Counted from the first letter of the stretch, positions 9,288-18,015 are shown. The stretch is 64,000 bases of DNA from Flammeovirga sp. SJP92 (GCF_001583495.1 NZ_LQAQ01000100.1:62001-126000); one strand, 5' to 3'. Notes: generated by a model from the letters alone, not told the origin. Program-made: numbers and translations.

Positions 9288-10832
9288 TTAGTGAAGTACT
9301 TTGACTTTTTTAGATAAAAAGCCACCTGCCTTAAGCATAATCGCATTGCTTATACCGCTTTCATTATAATTGCCATCCAATGCTGTAACAATGTAAGTAT
9401 ATTTTTTTCCTTTTTGAAGGTCGCGGTCCACATAAACCTGCGTTTTATAAGGTTCTTTCTTTACGATAGCATGAATATACTTACCATCTAAATGCCCAAA
9501 TCCACCCTCCTCATAGCGGTAGATTACATATTTTTTGATGTCAGATCCTCTTTCTCTGTCTTCCCATTGCAACGTAACCCCACGGTCAACGTGCCCGTCA
9601 CTCCCCGTAATTCTTACTTTTGAAGGAGCTTCCAGTTCTTTAGTTGTCACAGAAGGAGGAAGGACATAGTTTTTATAATTGACCTTGATGGAAGTCGTAA
9701 CATTCATGGGGTCTTCAAACAGGTACTTCGCACTGAAGAAAGCATTTCCTTTTACTTTGTCATATTTTCTATTGATGTACATTTGTTCCGAAATCTCCTT
9801 AGGATCTTCCCACTTAGTGCCTACTTTATATAGCGCTTGACCGATGTATAAATTGGTATTGTAGCAGTTATTGTTCCACCACATCACCACTTCTTCATAA
9901 GGAGCAGCACCTAATTTTCTATGCCAGTATACTTGAGGAATCACATAATCAATCCATCCTCTTTTCATCCATTTTACAATATCAGCGTGCAGGTCATCAT
10001 AATTTGTGATACCGGCTCTTGTATTGGAACCTTTCGGATCTACATTATTATTTCTCCATACACCAAAAGGACTGATGCCAAATTGAACATCAGGTCGTTC
10101 TGCTTTCAGTTGCATAGATAAGCTTTGTACAAAGTAATCTACATTATCTCTTCGCCAAGCGTCTTTGTCTTGGAACTGACTTCCATATTTTTGAAATGAT
10201 TCTTCATCAGGAAATTCTTCACCTTGGATTTTGTAAGGGTAGAAATAATCATCAAAGTGCACACCATCTAAATTATAATGTCTTGCTACTTCCATAATAG
10301 CTTCTAATACAAATTTCCGCCCTTCAGGATGTCCTGGGTCGAAGTAGTATTTATTACCATATTTTACAAACCATTCTCTATGATGGAAAAAAGGGTGTCC
10401 GGGAGCTAAAGCTGTCGTATCGGCATTCATTGTCACTCTATAAGGATTGAACCAGCCGTGAAAATCCAAATTTCTTTTGTGCGCTTCCTCAATCATAAAT
10501 TGAAGCGGATTGAAATAAGGGGAAGGTGCTTTGCCTTGCTTTCCGGTAAGGTATTTACTCCAAGGTTCGTATGATGATGGGTAAAAAGTATCAGAAACGG
10601 GTCTTACTTGAACAATAACAGTGTTGAAACCAAGTTCTTGAATTTTGTCAAGATAACGGACGTAGTCTTCTCTTTGTTCTTCCGTAGTCGTAAGGTTAGG
10701 GGCAGGGAAATCAATGTTGTTCACCGTGGCAATCCATACACCACGAAACTCTCTATTACTTTGGCCTAAAAGATTAGAACAAGTACATAAAAGAGTAATA
10801 AAAAAAAGTTGAAGTTGTAAAAAATGCTTCAT
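9288..10832 (-). CDS. Exported glycoside hydrolase-like GHL10 (DUF187) protein
   Basis: 514 residues from the ATG at 10832, preferred because it opens directly into a signal peptide (MKHFLQLQLFFITLLCTCSN) ending near Gly-Gln; an upstream in-frame start adds six residues ahead of it. The mature protein begins REFRGVWIATV, the hallmark of the GHL10/YngK family, a TIM-barrel hydrolase-like fold. DGVHFDDYFYPY carries the likely catalytic acidic pair. A fibronectin-type segment ends the protein (about residues 400-500). It probably acts on a cell-wall or other glycan outside the cytoplasm, with the AmpG-like permease and the kinase handling the products. Substrate unproven. Confidence 0.82.
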   Translation of the reverse strand: MKHFLQLQLFFITLLCTCSNLLGQSNREFRGVWIATVNNIDFPAPNLTTTEEQREDYVRYLDKIQELGFNTVIVQVRPVSDTFYPSSYEPWSKYLTGKQGKAPSPYFNPLQFMIEEAHKRNLDFHGWFNPYRVTMNADTTALAPGHPFFHHREWFVKYGNKYYFDPGHPEGRKFVLEAIMEVARHYNLDGVHFDDYFYPYKIQGEEFPDEESFQKYGSQFQDKDAWRRDNVDYFVQSLSMQLKAERPDVQFGISPFGVWRNNNVDPKGSNTRAGITNYDDLHADIVKWMKRGWIDYVIPQVYWHRKLGAAPYEEVVMWWNNNCYNTNLYIGQALYKVGTKWEDPKEISEQMYINRKYDKVKGNAFFSAKYLFEDPMNVTTSIKVNYKNYVLPPSVTTKELEAPSKVRITGSDGHVDRGVTLQWEDRERGSDIKKYVIYRYEEGGFGHLDGKYIHAIVKKEPYKTQVYVDRDLQKGKKYTYIVTALDGNYNESGISNAIMLKAGGFLSKKVKVLH

Positions 10833-10879
10833 GTCTGTTGGTAAAATCAATTAAGCCATGAAGATACAGCATTTAACTA

Positions 10880-11740
10880 CTACGACAAATGATATTGAAT
10901 TAATCCTTCTGTAGGCGATTGAATAATTTCTGGGGCTTCTAATTCACAACTTTCAAAAGCTTGTAGAAGTAAAGGAGAGAAATGATGAGCAATAGAGCCA
11001 GTGATTTTTACTTGGGTTGTATTCTTGTTGAAAAAAGGGAGGATGTAATATTGAATAAATTGATGAAACTGTTCTAAAATTAATGCTTTTAGTCGTTCAT
11101 CATATTGATGATGCTCAATAATAAAAGGAGCAAAAGAAGCGCAGAAGGTATTAGGGTTTTTCTTTTTATAAAGTGCTTCTAATATGTCTTCAGTAGTCAG
11201 ATTAAAAGTATCTATGAAGTGACTGATCGTTTCCATAGACAGCTGAGTAGTCAAGAGTTTTTGGAGGAAAGCGAGGCCTAAAGTGGCACCACTACCAAAA
11301 TCACTCAACATATATCCCAATGAAATCGGCTTTTCAATAATTTGTTCTTGTCTATACAGGCAGGAGTTGGCACCTGTACCTAGAATTGCAGCAACACCAG
11401 ACTGTTTACCCAGCAAACCCCTAGCGGCTCCCATTAAATCTGTATCAATAGTAATATCAGTGGCAGGCAATACAATAGACAATGCATTTTTGACTTTCAA
11501 TTGTCTTTCCTCAGTACTGCATCCAGCACCATAGAAAAACACCTTCTCTATTTCATTGATTTCAATAGTTTCCTGTAAAGCATTCAGATCTTGTTGAAAT
11601 GCTTTGCTCAGCTCTTCTTTATCCCAGAAAAGAGGATTGTACCCTGCTGATTTGAAGGTGGAGACTACTTTTTTTTCTGAAACATTCAGTAAAGTCCAGT
11701 CTGTTTTAGTTGATCCGCTGTCTGCTATTAATTGAAAAAT
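10880..11740 (-). CDS. BadF/BadG-type N-acetylglucosamine/MurNAc kinase with an ATT start
   Basis: A GTG start at 11542 would give only 220 residues and lose the nucleotide-binding N-terminus. The same frame runs upstream without a stop to 11768 and encodes IADSGSTKTDW, the phosphate-1 loop of the ASKHA sugar-kinase fold, just after two ATT codons at 11743 and 11740. No ATG, GTG or TTG lies between the upstream TAA and that loop, so ATT is the most economical start (286 residues). FYGAGCS, GTGANSCLY and GSGATLGLAFLQ are further kinase motifs. It would phosphorylate a salvaged amino sugar. The gene begins 28 bases after the coiled-coil gene and leads into the hydrolase and permease. Confidence 0.8.
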   Translation of the reverse strand: MFQLIADSGSTKTDWTLLNVSEKKVVSTFKSAGYNPLFWDKEELSKAFQQDLNALQETIEINEIEKVFFYGAGCSTEERQLKVKNALSIVLPATDITIDTDLMGAARGLLGKQSGVAAILGTGANSCLYRQEQIIEKPISLGYMLSDFGSGATLGLAFLQKLLTTQLSMETISHFIDTFNLTTEDILEALYKKKNPNTFCASFAPFIIEHHQYDERLKALILEQFHQFIQYYILPFFNKNTTQVKITGSIAHHFSPLLLQAFESCELEAPEIIQSPTEGLIQYHLS

Positions 11741-11767
11741 AATGGAATGATTTAAGTTGAAAAAAGT

Positions 11768-12673
11768 TTAATCTTTATCCTGAGACTTTTGGAAAACCAT
11801 CAAGTCTGTGCCATTTCTTTGAAGTGCAAAAACAACGAAGATGATCAGTGCAATGACAAGTACAATGCTTGTAGCGGCCATAATCTTATAAATATCAGTA
11901 TTGGCCTGTGTTTCCAATTGTTTTTCTTTCAGCTGAATTTGTTGCTGTTGCAATTCCTTTTGCTGTGCTAGCTGAAGCTGAAGGTCTTTATCATTTGCAT
12001 TAAGTACAGCAGAGTTAAGTTCACCTCTTGTTTGAGCAAGTTCTTGCATTAGACTATTTGAAAGTTCTTTTTGTTTTCTCAACGCTTCCTGTGCTGCAAT
12101 TTCAGATTGCTCCGCTAATTTCTGTTCTTTTAAAGACTGTACATGTTTAGATTGAGCTTTCTCCAGCGACTCTTGCGTTTCAGCAAGTTGTTGCTGTGTA
12201 CTTTTCAGCAATTCATTATGTTCTTTGGCACGTTGACTCATATCCTGAATCACGCGGTTATTTTCATCAATATTTCTTTGAAGACGGAATTTATCATCCT
12301 TCAGTTCAGAGATTCTCATTTCCAGTGATCGGATAGACCCTTGTTTCATGTCCAGCTTCTGATCATTGGTATTGAGTTCCGCTTCTCTTTCATTCAATCG
12401 TTTTTCTAATCGGAGAATATCATCTTTCAGATCAAGGATGCGGTCATTCTGATGTTTTATCTTAGAAAGGTAAGCACCACTTTCAGCTTCAATTTGAGCA
12501 TTTTTCTTTTCCAACTCATTGATTCGCATTCTTTGATGTTTAGAACCGTCGGCACCAGAAAAAGCGGCATATACACCAAGTACCCCACAGACTAGTAGTC
12601 CTATGACTCCCACTCTTACCCAACTTTTTTGTTGAACGAGTTCTTCTTTGAAACCATTTGTATTATTTCTCAT
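11768..12673 (-). CDS. Membrane-anchored coiled-coil protein of unknown function
   Basis: 301 residues from the ATG at 12673 (a TTG at 12691 would add six). One transmembrane helix lies near residues 22-39 and another near 265-288. Between them is an almost unbroken coiled coil rich in Glu, Gln, Lys and Leu with no Pro. A helix at each end suggests a hairpin- or loop-like envelope protein with both ends in the membrane. I recognise no family. It is the first gene of the run that continues with the amino-sugar kinase 28 bases downstream, so a cell-wall role is plausible but only from position. Confidence 0.75.
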   Translation of the reverse strand: MRNNTNGFKEELVQQKSWVRVGVIGLLVCGVLGVYAAFSGADGSKHQRMRINELEKKNAQIEAESGAYLSKIKHQNDRILDLKDDILRLEKRLNEREAELNTNDQKLDMKQGSIRSLEMRISELKDDKFRLQRNIDENNRVIQDMSQRAKEHNELLKSTQQQLAETQESLEKAQSKHVQSLKEQKLAEQSEIAAQEALRKQKELSNSLMQELAQTRGELNSAVLNANDKDLQLQLAQQKELQQQQIQLKEKQLETQANTDIYKIMAATSIVLVIALIIFVVFALQRNGTDLMVFQKSQDKD

Positions 12674-13156
12674 TGACTGTTTCGCGAACAATAAATATTA
12701 ATATGACAGATATATAGAGGAAAAATAACTGAATTAAGCTAAGATAAATTTCCTGAATTTTAAACAGAATGTGATCAACATCCTCTAAGGAATAATGTAC
12801 TTTAAGTTGAATTATAATATTGTGATTTTCAATTTGTATTCAAAATAAAAATAAAAAAATCACAGGCAAAATATACTTTCATTATACCTGCTTATCACCT
12901 GCAATAATTAGTGTAATTAGTACTGTTAATGAGGTGTTTAACTTAAAAATAGATACAAATCCCTTATTTGTTACACAAATTTAATAATAAAACTCGATTT
13001 TTTTTGCTTCAAAACCTCGAAATGAAACTTATAAAACTGCTTATCGTACTATGTAAAATGCAATTTTATATGCGTTAAATCATGTGACCTTAGAATAGTA
13101 CAATAAAAGATTTGTATTGTATAAAATATAGGTTTCAAATAAGTGTTAAAATACTA
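12674..13156. other. AT-rich intergenic region between divergent genes
   Basis: About 480 bases between the coiled-coil gene (minus) and the glucosaminidase gene's promoter (plus). It is very AT-rich with no ORF of note, no RNA signature and no strong repeat that I can see. It should hold the minus-strand operon's promoter, but I could not identify a convincing box. Confidence 0.5.
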
Positions 13157-13186
13157 TTGTTATATTACAATTGTATGTTATATTTG
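13157..13186 (+). promoter_or_regulatory. Bacteroidota-type promoter for the glucosaminidase gene
   Basis: A TTG at 13157-13159 is separated by exactly 19 bases from TATATTTG at 13179-13186, matching the TTG/TAnnTTTG primary-sigma consensus of Bacteroidota. Transcription would start near 13194, leaving an untranslated leader of about 90 bases. Confidence 0.65.
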
Positions 13187-13285
13187 CATCCAATATTTTA
13201 ATAAACGAAAATTATTAGAATAACTCGCTGATAATCAGCACAAGCGTCAGACGGACACTTGATCTTTTTACGAAATAAACTTTTA

Positions 13286-13930
13286 ATGAGAAAGTTTTTA
13301 CTTATTTTAACCGCGTTTGTATTAAGTATAGGAACCACTGATTTTGCAGTAGCATCTTCAAATAATTCTATTACAAGTGTAAAGGATACGGATACAATAA
13401 AGAGAGAAGATTATATAAGAACTTTATATAAAGCTTTCGATCCAATCTGTAGAAAATACGGCATCAATACAAAAGTGGCTATATCCCAAGCAATAGCTGA
13501 GCAAGGTTGGGAACTGAGAAAAGACTTCAGAATTTTCAACATTGCATCCACAAACCCTACTAGAAGTAAATTAGTTTACGACAACGGGGAGCAACGTTTC
13601 AGACGCTATAGAGTATATACGTCTTTAGAACAAGCGGTGGAGGACTATTGTAAAGTGCTAACTAGTTTCCACACTTACCGCAAAAACGGATTGTTTGAGA
13701 CCTTAGATCCAAACATGCAAATCGAATCAATTGCGAAAGGTGGATATGCAACAAACCCAAAGTACCAGCAATTGGTAACTGCGGTAATGGAGAGATTTGT
13801 ATCTCCTGTTGTAGATTATTTACGTGAAGAAGAGGCCCTAGCGAGAAGATCAGAAGAACTTCAATCTGTGGCATCAATTAGTAGCGTGGAAGCACAACAC
13901 ATCCGCTTCTGTTTACCTTCAGGGTATTAG
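13286..13930 (+). CDS. Secreted glucosaminidase-domain (FlgJ/autolysin-like) protein
   Basis: 214 residues from the ATG at 13286; the TTG at 13259 only adds nine residues ahead of a good signal peptide (MRKFLLILTAFVLSIG, cleavage near Ala-Ser). The mature part has AISQAIAEQGWEL, matching the catalytic-Glu region of the GH73 glucosaminidase fold, followed by FNIASTNPTRSK and a YATNPKYQQ segment typical of the same domain. It is likely to cleave peptidoglycan glycan strands in the periplasm or at the surface. The leader is long and the promoter clear; a terminator follows about 40 bases after the stop. Confidence 0.82.
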   Translation: MRKFLLILTAFVLSIGTTDFAVASSNNSITSVKDTDTIKREDYIRTLYKAFDPICRKYGINTKVAISQAIAEQGWELRKDFRIFNIASTNPTRSKLVYDNGEQRFRRYRVYTSLEQAVEDYCKVLTSFHTYRKNGLFETLDPNMQIESIAKGGYATNPKYQQLVTAVMERFVSPVVDYLREEEALARRSEELQSVASISSVEAQHIRFCLPSGY

Positions 13931-13970
13931 AAGCTGACCCTTTTGACCTAACATATCGAAATTATACGAA

Positions 13971-14010
13971 ACAGGAGATCCTACGAATTGTAAGATCTCC
14001 TGTTGTTATT
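13971..14010 (+). terminator. Terminator after the glucosaminidase gene
   Basis: A nine-base stem (CAGGAGATC, 13972-13980, with GATCTCCTG, 13994-14002) and a 13-base loop is followed by a T-rich stretch. Confidence 0.75.
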
Positions 14011-14080
14011 TAAAGGGTGGAACAAATTTCTGTGTTAAATTTTCGTTATCTGATAATTTCTTGATTTTTTTCAAATAACG

Positions 14081-14419
14081 TTACTCGGGTTTAAGAATAG
14101 AGTTAATTGTGCCGTCCATATCTTTATACCCTCTGCGTCCAAGGTCGCGGACAACTTCTCCTTGTGCAAGGAGATCATCCCAGATGTTCATCTCTACGAT
14201 TTCATAGAAATTTCTTTCATCTTCCTCAGTAGCAAATTGGTAAAGATCTTTCAGACCTTTGCGCTGAATCTCATCTTTGATCAAGATGTCTTTCATGCGT
14301 TGAATGAGTTGAGCACATACACCTAATTCAAATTCTGAATTAGCACGGATGGAAACATTAAATTCATAACTGTCTCCTTGGGCAGTGGCCGTAACGCGGG
14401 GTTTGATAAAATGCTTCAT
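14081..14419 (-). CDS. Small protein of unknown function, second gene of an overlapping pair
   Basis: 112 residues, mixed charge, no signal peptide and no transmembrane segment. The N-terminal half (VTATAQGDSYEFNVSIRANSEF in pattern, alternating hydrophobics) looks like beta strands; the second half is helical and acidic. Its ATG overlaps the TGA of the preceding minus-strand gene by four bases, so the two are translationally coupled. I recognise no family. The tight coupling of two small unrelated proteins resembles toxin-antitoxin or other two-component accessory modules, but no antitoxin DNA-binding fold is visible. Confidence 0.65.
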   Translation of the reverse strand: MKHFIKPRVTATAQGDSYEFNVSIRANSEFELGVCAQLIQRMKDILIKDEIQRKGLKDLYQFATEEDERNFYEIVEMNIWDDLLAQGEVVRDLGRRGYKDMDGTINSILKPE

Positions 14420-14655
14420 GAGGCTCTGTTTACATAGTTTTTTGACTTTTTTCTAGACCGGTACACGGTAATGAGACGGGTGTCCTCAAAGATAAATATG
14501 TACGATTTGTACTTCCTTTTATCCCTTCGGCAGTGTGAACCATAGCTCTCTGATTTATACGCCTGGTACACGATGTTTAGATAATCTCTTTTTCGCCAAT
14601 GACGACATCTTTTGGACATCGCATTATAGGCATGGGTGCTGATTTCAATAAACAT
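14416..14655 (-). CDS. Small basic protein, possibly of the DUF4258/RelE-like type
   Basis: 79 residues, strongly basic. The pattern ISTHAYNAMSKRCRHWRKR near the N-terminus, followed by a YIFIF strand and LITVYRSRK at the C-terminus, resembles small RNase-like DUF4258 or BrnT-fold proteins (His-Ala near the start, a hydrophobic strand ending in Val-Tyr-Arg). This is a pattern resemblance only. It overlaps the following gene by ATGA. Codon use around here (many CGC/CGG Arg codons in the surrounding DNA) is less AT-biased than its neighbours, which hints at a separate history. Confidence 0.5.
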   Translation of the reverse strand: MFIEISTHAYNAMSKRCRHWRKRDYLNIVYQAYKSESYGSHCRRDKRKYKSYIFIFEDTRLITVYRSRKKSKNYVNRAS

Positions 14656-14957
14656 ATAAGCTAGAAAATAAAAAAACGCACAGTCTCCCGTCTAGAGCTT
14701 GCACGTCGATGATAAAAATAGATAAGTAACTAGAGTGCCAAGCACTTACATATAATTTAAGAAAAAAAAAGGAGAAATGCACTTTTTGAAGGTGAGCGCC
14801 TCTTTGTAATAGGATAGGGCAGGTGAGTTTGGATTTTTCCTAAATCAGATTTCATGAAAAGTTGACCCCATTTTTATTGTATTCTCAAATATGTTGCGTA
14901 TTTTGAAAGTCCGTGCTCTTAAGTTTAGTAACTTGCACAAAAAATAAATTTAAAGGT
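14656..14957. other. Intergenic region between divergent small genes
   Basis: About 300 bases holding the promoters of the minus-strand pair and of the DUF5522 gene. I see an A-rich tract near 14758-14772 and no repeat, RNA or further ORF that I can support. Confidence 0.4.
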
Positions 14958-15122
14958 ATGAGTAAAACTCCTCTCGAAGAAGGGAAAGATTATTACATTG
15001 AAAACGGCTTATATGTTTTCACAAAGGAGTATCACTTGAAAAGGGGATATTGCTGTAAGAATCAGTGCAAACACTGCCCTTGGGGATTCAAAAAGAAAAA
15101 GCAGAAAACCTCGGTTTTTTAA
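14958..15122 (+). CDS. DUF5522 small Cys-rich protein
   Basis: 54 residues from the ATG at 14958; the longer frame from 14913 adds 15 residues unlike the family. The core GLYVFTKEYHLKRGYCC followed by KNQCKHCPWGF matches DUF5522, with Cys-Cys, Cys and Cys-Pro residues that could bind a metal such as zinc. Members are widespread single-gene proteins in Bacteroidota with no known function. It ends in a basic tail and is followed by a strong terminator 20 bases downstream. Confidence 0.8.
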   Translation: MSKTPLEEGKDYYIENGLYVFTKEYHLKRGYCCKNQCKHCPWGFKKKKQKTSVF

Positions 15123-15141
15123 TCAGGTTGGAAACCATAAA

Positions 15142-15184
15142 AAAAGGATAGATTAAATGTTTGAATTTAATCTATCCTTTTCTT
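15142..15184. terminator. Bidirectional terminator between DUF5522 and purM
   Basis: A 16-base perfect stem (AAAAGGATAGATTAAA with its complement around 15164-15181) with A and T tracts on either side serves the two convergent genes. Confidence 0.85.
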
Positions 15185-15243
15185 TTTTCTATTGAAAAAA
15201 AGTAGGAGGTAAGAGTGAAGTACATAACTTACCTCTTACCTCT

Positions 15244-16410
15244 TTAGTAAGAATATGTTCCGTAAGGAGAGTGAATGTCTAATGACTTACTTCCTTCTTT
15301 TGTCTCTACACGACCAACGATTTGAGCATCAACATTGAATGACTTCGAGATGTCGATGATTGTCTGAGCATGTTCAGGAGCAACATAGATTTCCATACGG
15401 TGCCCCATGTTGAATACTTTGTACATTTCGCTCCAATCTGTACCACTGTTCTTGTGAATCATTTCGAAAAGTGGAGGGATAGGGAATAAGTTGTCTTTTA
15501 CAACATGTACATTGTCTACGAAGTGCAATACTTTCGTTTGAGCACCACCGCTACAGTGAACCATACCGTGAATTTCTGGTCTTAACTCGTCCAATACCTT
15601 TTTGATGATTGGAGCATAAGTTCTTGTAGGAGATAATACCAATTTACCAGCATCTAAAGTTAGATCAGCAATGGCATCTGTAAGTTTTTGCGTACCCGAG
15701 TAGATCAAGTCATTTGGAACTTGAGGATCGAAGCTTTCAGGGTATTTCTCTGCTAAATATTTTGCAAATACATCGTGACGAGCAGAAGTAAGACCGTTAC
15801 TTCCCATACCGCCGTTGTATTCAGATTCATAAGTTGCTTGACCGTAAGAAGCTAAACCTACAATCACATCACCACCTTGGATGTTGCTGTTGTCGATTAC
15901 TTCGTCACGTCTCATTCTTGTAGTTACTGTACTGTCTACAATAACAGTTCTCACTAGATCTCCAACGTCTGCAGTTTCACCGCCAGTACTGTGAATATCA
16001 AAACCATTGTCGCGAAGCATTTGTAATACTTCTTCCGTTCCGTTGATTAACTCAGAGATAACCTCACCCGGAATAAGGTTTTTGTTTCTACCAATTGTAG
16101 AAGATAAAAGTGTACTGCCTGTTGCACCAACGCAAAGCAGGTCATCCGTGTTCATGATGATTGCATCTTGAGCTATACCTTTCCAAACCGACATATCGCC
16201 CGTTTCTTTCCAGTATAAATAAGCCAAAGATGATTTAGTACCCGCACCATCAGCGTGCATGATTGCACAGTAATCTGAATCGCCTGTTAGAATATCAGGA
16301 ACGATTTTACAGAATGCTTTTGGAAATAAGCCTTTATCTAATTGCTTGATGGCATTGTGAATGTCCTCTTTTGAGGCGGAAACACCGCGCTGTGCATATC
16401 GCTCTTGCAT
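15244..16410 (-). CDS. purM: Phosphoribosylformylglycinamidine cyclo-ligase (AIR synthase)
   Basis: 388 residues from the ATG at 16410; a TTG at 16419 is less likely. The N-terminus (RYAQRGVSASKED), ADGAGTKS and the VGLASYGQATYESEYNGG segment match the AIR-synthase fold in its longer Bacteroidota form. The enzyme closes FGAM to 5-aminoimidazole ribonucleotide with ATP in de novo purine synthesis, in the cytoplasm. Paired domains run roughly 1-190 (ATP/Mg binding) and 200-388 (AIRS C-terminal). It is a single-gene unit. A hairpin in its leader (16441-16484) could be an attenuator, though no purine riboswitch core is visible. Confidence 0.88.
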   Translation of the reverse strand: MQERYAQRGVSASKEDIHNAIKQLDKGLFPKAFCKIVPDILTGDSDYCAIMHADGAGTKSSLAYLYWKETGDMSVWKGIAQDAIIMNTDDLLCVGATGSTLLSSTIGRNKNLIPGEVISELINGTEEVLQMLRDNGFDIHSTGGETADVGDLVRTVIVDSTVTTRMRRDEVIDNSNIQGGDVIVGLASYGQATYESEYNGGMGSNGLTSARHDVFAKYLAEKYPESFDPQVPNDLIYSGTQKLTDAIADLTLDAGKLVLSPTRTYAPIIKKVLDELRPEIHGMVHCSGGAQTKVLHFVDNVHVVKDNLFPIPPLFEMIHKNSGTDWSEMYKVFNMGHRMEIYVAPEHAQTIIDISKSFNVDAQIVGRVETKEGSKSLDIHSPYGTYSY

Positions 16411-16440
16411 GAGATTCAATAGGTTGTAATGAAAATGAAA

Positions 16441-16484
16441 AGCCCATACCCTGTTATTATTTTAATATTCAATGGGAATGGGCT
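16441..16484 (-). promoter_or_regulatory. Leader hairpin upstream of purM
   Basis: In the purM leader a perfect AGCCCAT/ATGGGCT pair with a 30-base A/T-rich loop is followed on the minus strand by TTTTC, 31 bases before the ATG. It could be an attenuator or a leftover terminator. Seven pairs and a long loop make the call weak. Confidence 0.3.
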
Positions 16485-16588
16485 GATGGCGCAAAATTAT
16501 ACTTTTTGCGGGGATTATTAAATGTTTTGTGTAAGAAAATCTATCTGACGGCTGACTTTCGTTTATATTTTAAATTAATTACAATGTA

Positions 16589-16987
16589 TTAACGCTCCAT
16601 TGCCACATCATCGGCAGTGATTATCGGTGCTTTATTTCCCCAAGAATTTCTAATATAATTCAATACATCAGCTGCTTCTTGATCAGATAATGCACCTTGT
16701 TCAGGCATTGCTCCCGTATACGTCACTCCATTGATCGTGATCGGTTCTTCTAACCCATGCAAAACCTGACGGATGGCCTGATGCTTATTTTCAACTAAAT
16801 ATTTAATGCCTGATAATGGGGGAACCTGTGGCTCAATTCCTTGTCCTTGCTCTAAATGACAATGCATACAGTTAACCATATATACCCCTTGACCTCTTTT
16901 AATACTTTCTTGTAATGGATTATAATTTATAAATGAAAATAAGGTTATGGCAGTTAATAATGATAGGTATAGTGTGATTTTTTTCAT
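16589..16987 (-). CDS. Secreted c-type cytochrome, single heme
   Basis: 132 residues with an N-terminal signal sequence (about 1-20). The heme attachment motif is Cys40-Met-His-Cys43-His44, and Met94 in YTGAMPEQG is the likely distal ligand, as in class I cytochrome c. It would carry electrons in the periplasm. It stands alone on the minus strand between purM and the TIGR02757 gene, so its redox partner is not shown. The short size and GAMP motif match stand-alone SorB/cytochrome c6-like monoheme proteins. Confidence 0.87.
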   Translation of the reverse strand: MKKITLYLSLLTAITLFSFINYNPLQESIKRGQGVYMVNCMHCHLEQGQGIEPQVPPLSGIKYLVENKHQAIRQVLHGLEEPITINGVTYTGAMPEQGALSDQEAADVLNYIRNSWGNKAPIITADDVAMER

Positions 16988-17150
16988 GATGAATATCTTT
17001 AGGTGTTAATTTTACAATTATAATTCAAATGTACTCTTTTTTACAATTACCACAAGTGATAATTATCAATATTCTGAGAAGAATTTTAAGGGTTAATATT
17101 CTATTTTCTTCTTGAAAAATGGGCTTTTTGAGTGAATTGAAAAGTATTTC

Positions 17151-17915
17151 TTAAGAAGACGCAAACTTTTCTAAACCCAACCCAAATAACGCGAAATCAT
17201 ATTTCACAGGGTCATTTTGATCAATCTTTTTTAAATTATCAGTCAGTTCTACTGCCGCCTTCCAATCGGACTGTTTTCGGGTCAATAACTTCAACTTTCT
17301 GCTCACTCTTTCTACATGAACATCCAATGGACAGATCAGCTGATGAGGCTGAATGGTATTCCAAATTCCAAAATCTACGCCTTGATCATCTTTCCTGACC
17401 ATCCATCTCAAAAACATATTGATTCTTTTACAAGCCGACTTTCTAGCAGGCGTAGCAATATGCTTCCTAGTACGCTGTGGAGCATCTTCGTCTTCAAAGA
17501 AATAATCATGAAAGGCGATAAGGGAGTTCCCTACATTTTCATCTTTGTCAGAATAACCAATCAGAAAAGCATCCTCTAGTGAATTGTATTTTTGATAATG
17601 CTTTTGGAAGAAAGAAAGGAAATACAACGTGTCCACATCATTGAAGGTGCGGTGCTTGAAATTCAGAAAAGGTTTTAAATCACTTTCTGTATGATTGATA
17701 ATAAAGTCATGAGGAGCATTGTCCATCAAAGTCACTAGCTCTTTGCACTTGTTGATGATGGTTTTTCTTTGCCCCCAAGCTAATACGGCCGCCCAGAATC
17801 CCATGATTTCAATATCTTCTTTTTTTGAAAAAGAGTGAGGGATACAGATAGGATCATCTGGTATAAAATTAGGCTGATTATATTTTTCGTAACTGTTTTC
17901 AAGAAGTTCGTACAT
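17151..17915 (-). CDS. TIGR02757 (DUF2400) family protein
   Basis: 254 residues, the usual length. GFWAAVLAWGQRKTI near residue 39 and the C-terminal FALFGLGLEK are the conserved blocks of TIGR02757, a family of cytoplasmic proteins common in Bacteroidota and other bacteria. The region MFLRWMVRKDDQGVDFGIW and CPLDVHVERVSRKLKLL resembles helix-hairpin-helix DNA glycosylases, which suggests nucleic-acid binding. The biological role is unknown. It sits just upstream, in the opposite direction, of the tRNA-Glu array. Confidence 0.85.
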   Translation of the reverse strand: MYELLENSYEKYNQPNFIPDDPICIPHSFSKKEDIEIMGFWAAVLAWGQRKTIINKCKELVTLMDNAPHDFIINHTESDLKPFLNFKHRTFNDVDTLYFLSFFQKHYQKYNSLEDAFLIGYSDKDENVGNSLIAFHDYFFEDEDAPQRTRKHIATPARKSACKRINMFLRWMVRKDDQGVDFGIWNTIQPHQLICPLDVHVERVSRKLKLLTRKQSDWKAAVELTDNLKKIDQNDPVKYDFALFGLGLEKFASS

Positions 17916-18015
17916 GTCAAAATTATATTTTTGAGTGTTTAGACCCCGAAAAATAGCCCTAAATCACCTTTTTTTCTTAATGATTGTAATATTTCTTCTT
18001 TTTTTTTGAAAAAGG

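Noticed and set aside
14081-14655. Classical toxin-antitoxin system as a firm call
   Set aside because: No known antitoxin DNA-binding fold is visible and the toxin resemblance is only a loose pattern, so it is kept as a hypothesis.
16441-16484. Purine riboswitch before purM
   Set aside because: No conserved three-way-junction core is visible; only a short hairpin with a long loop.
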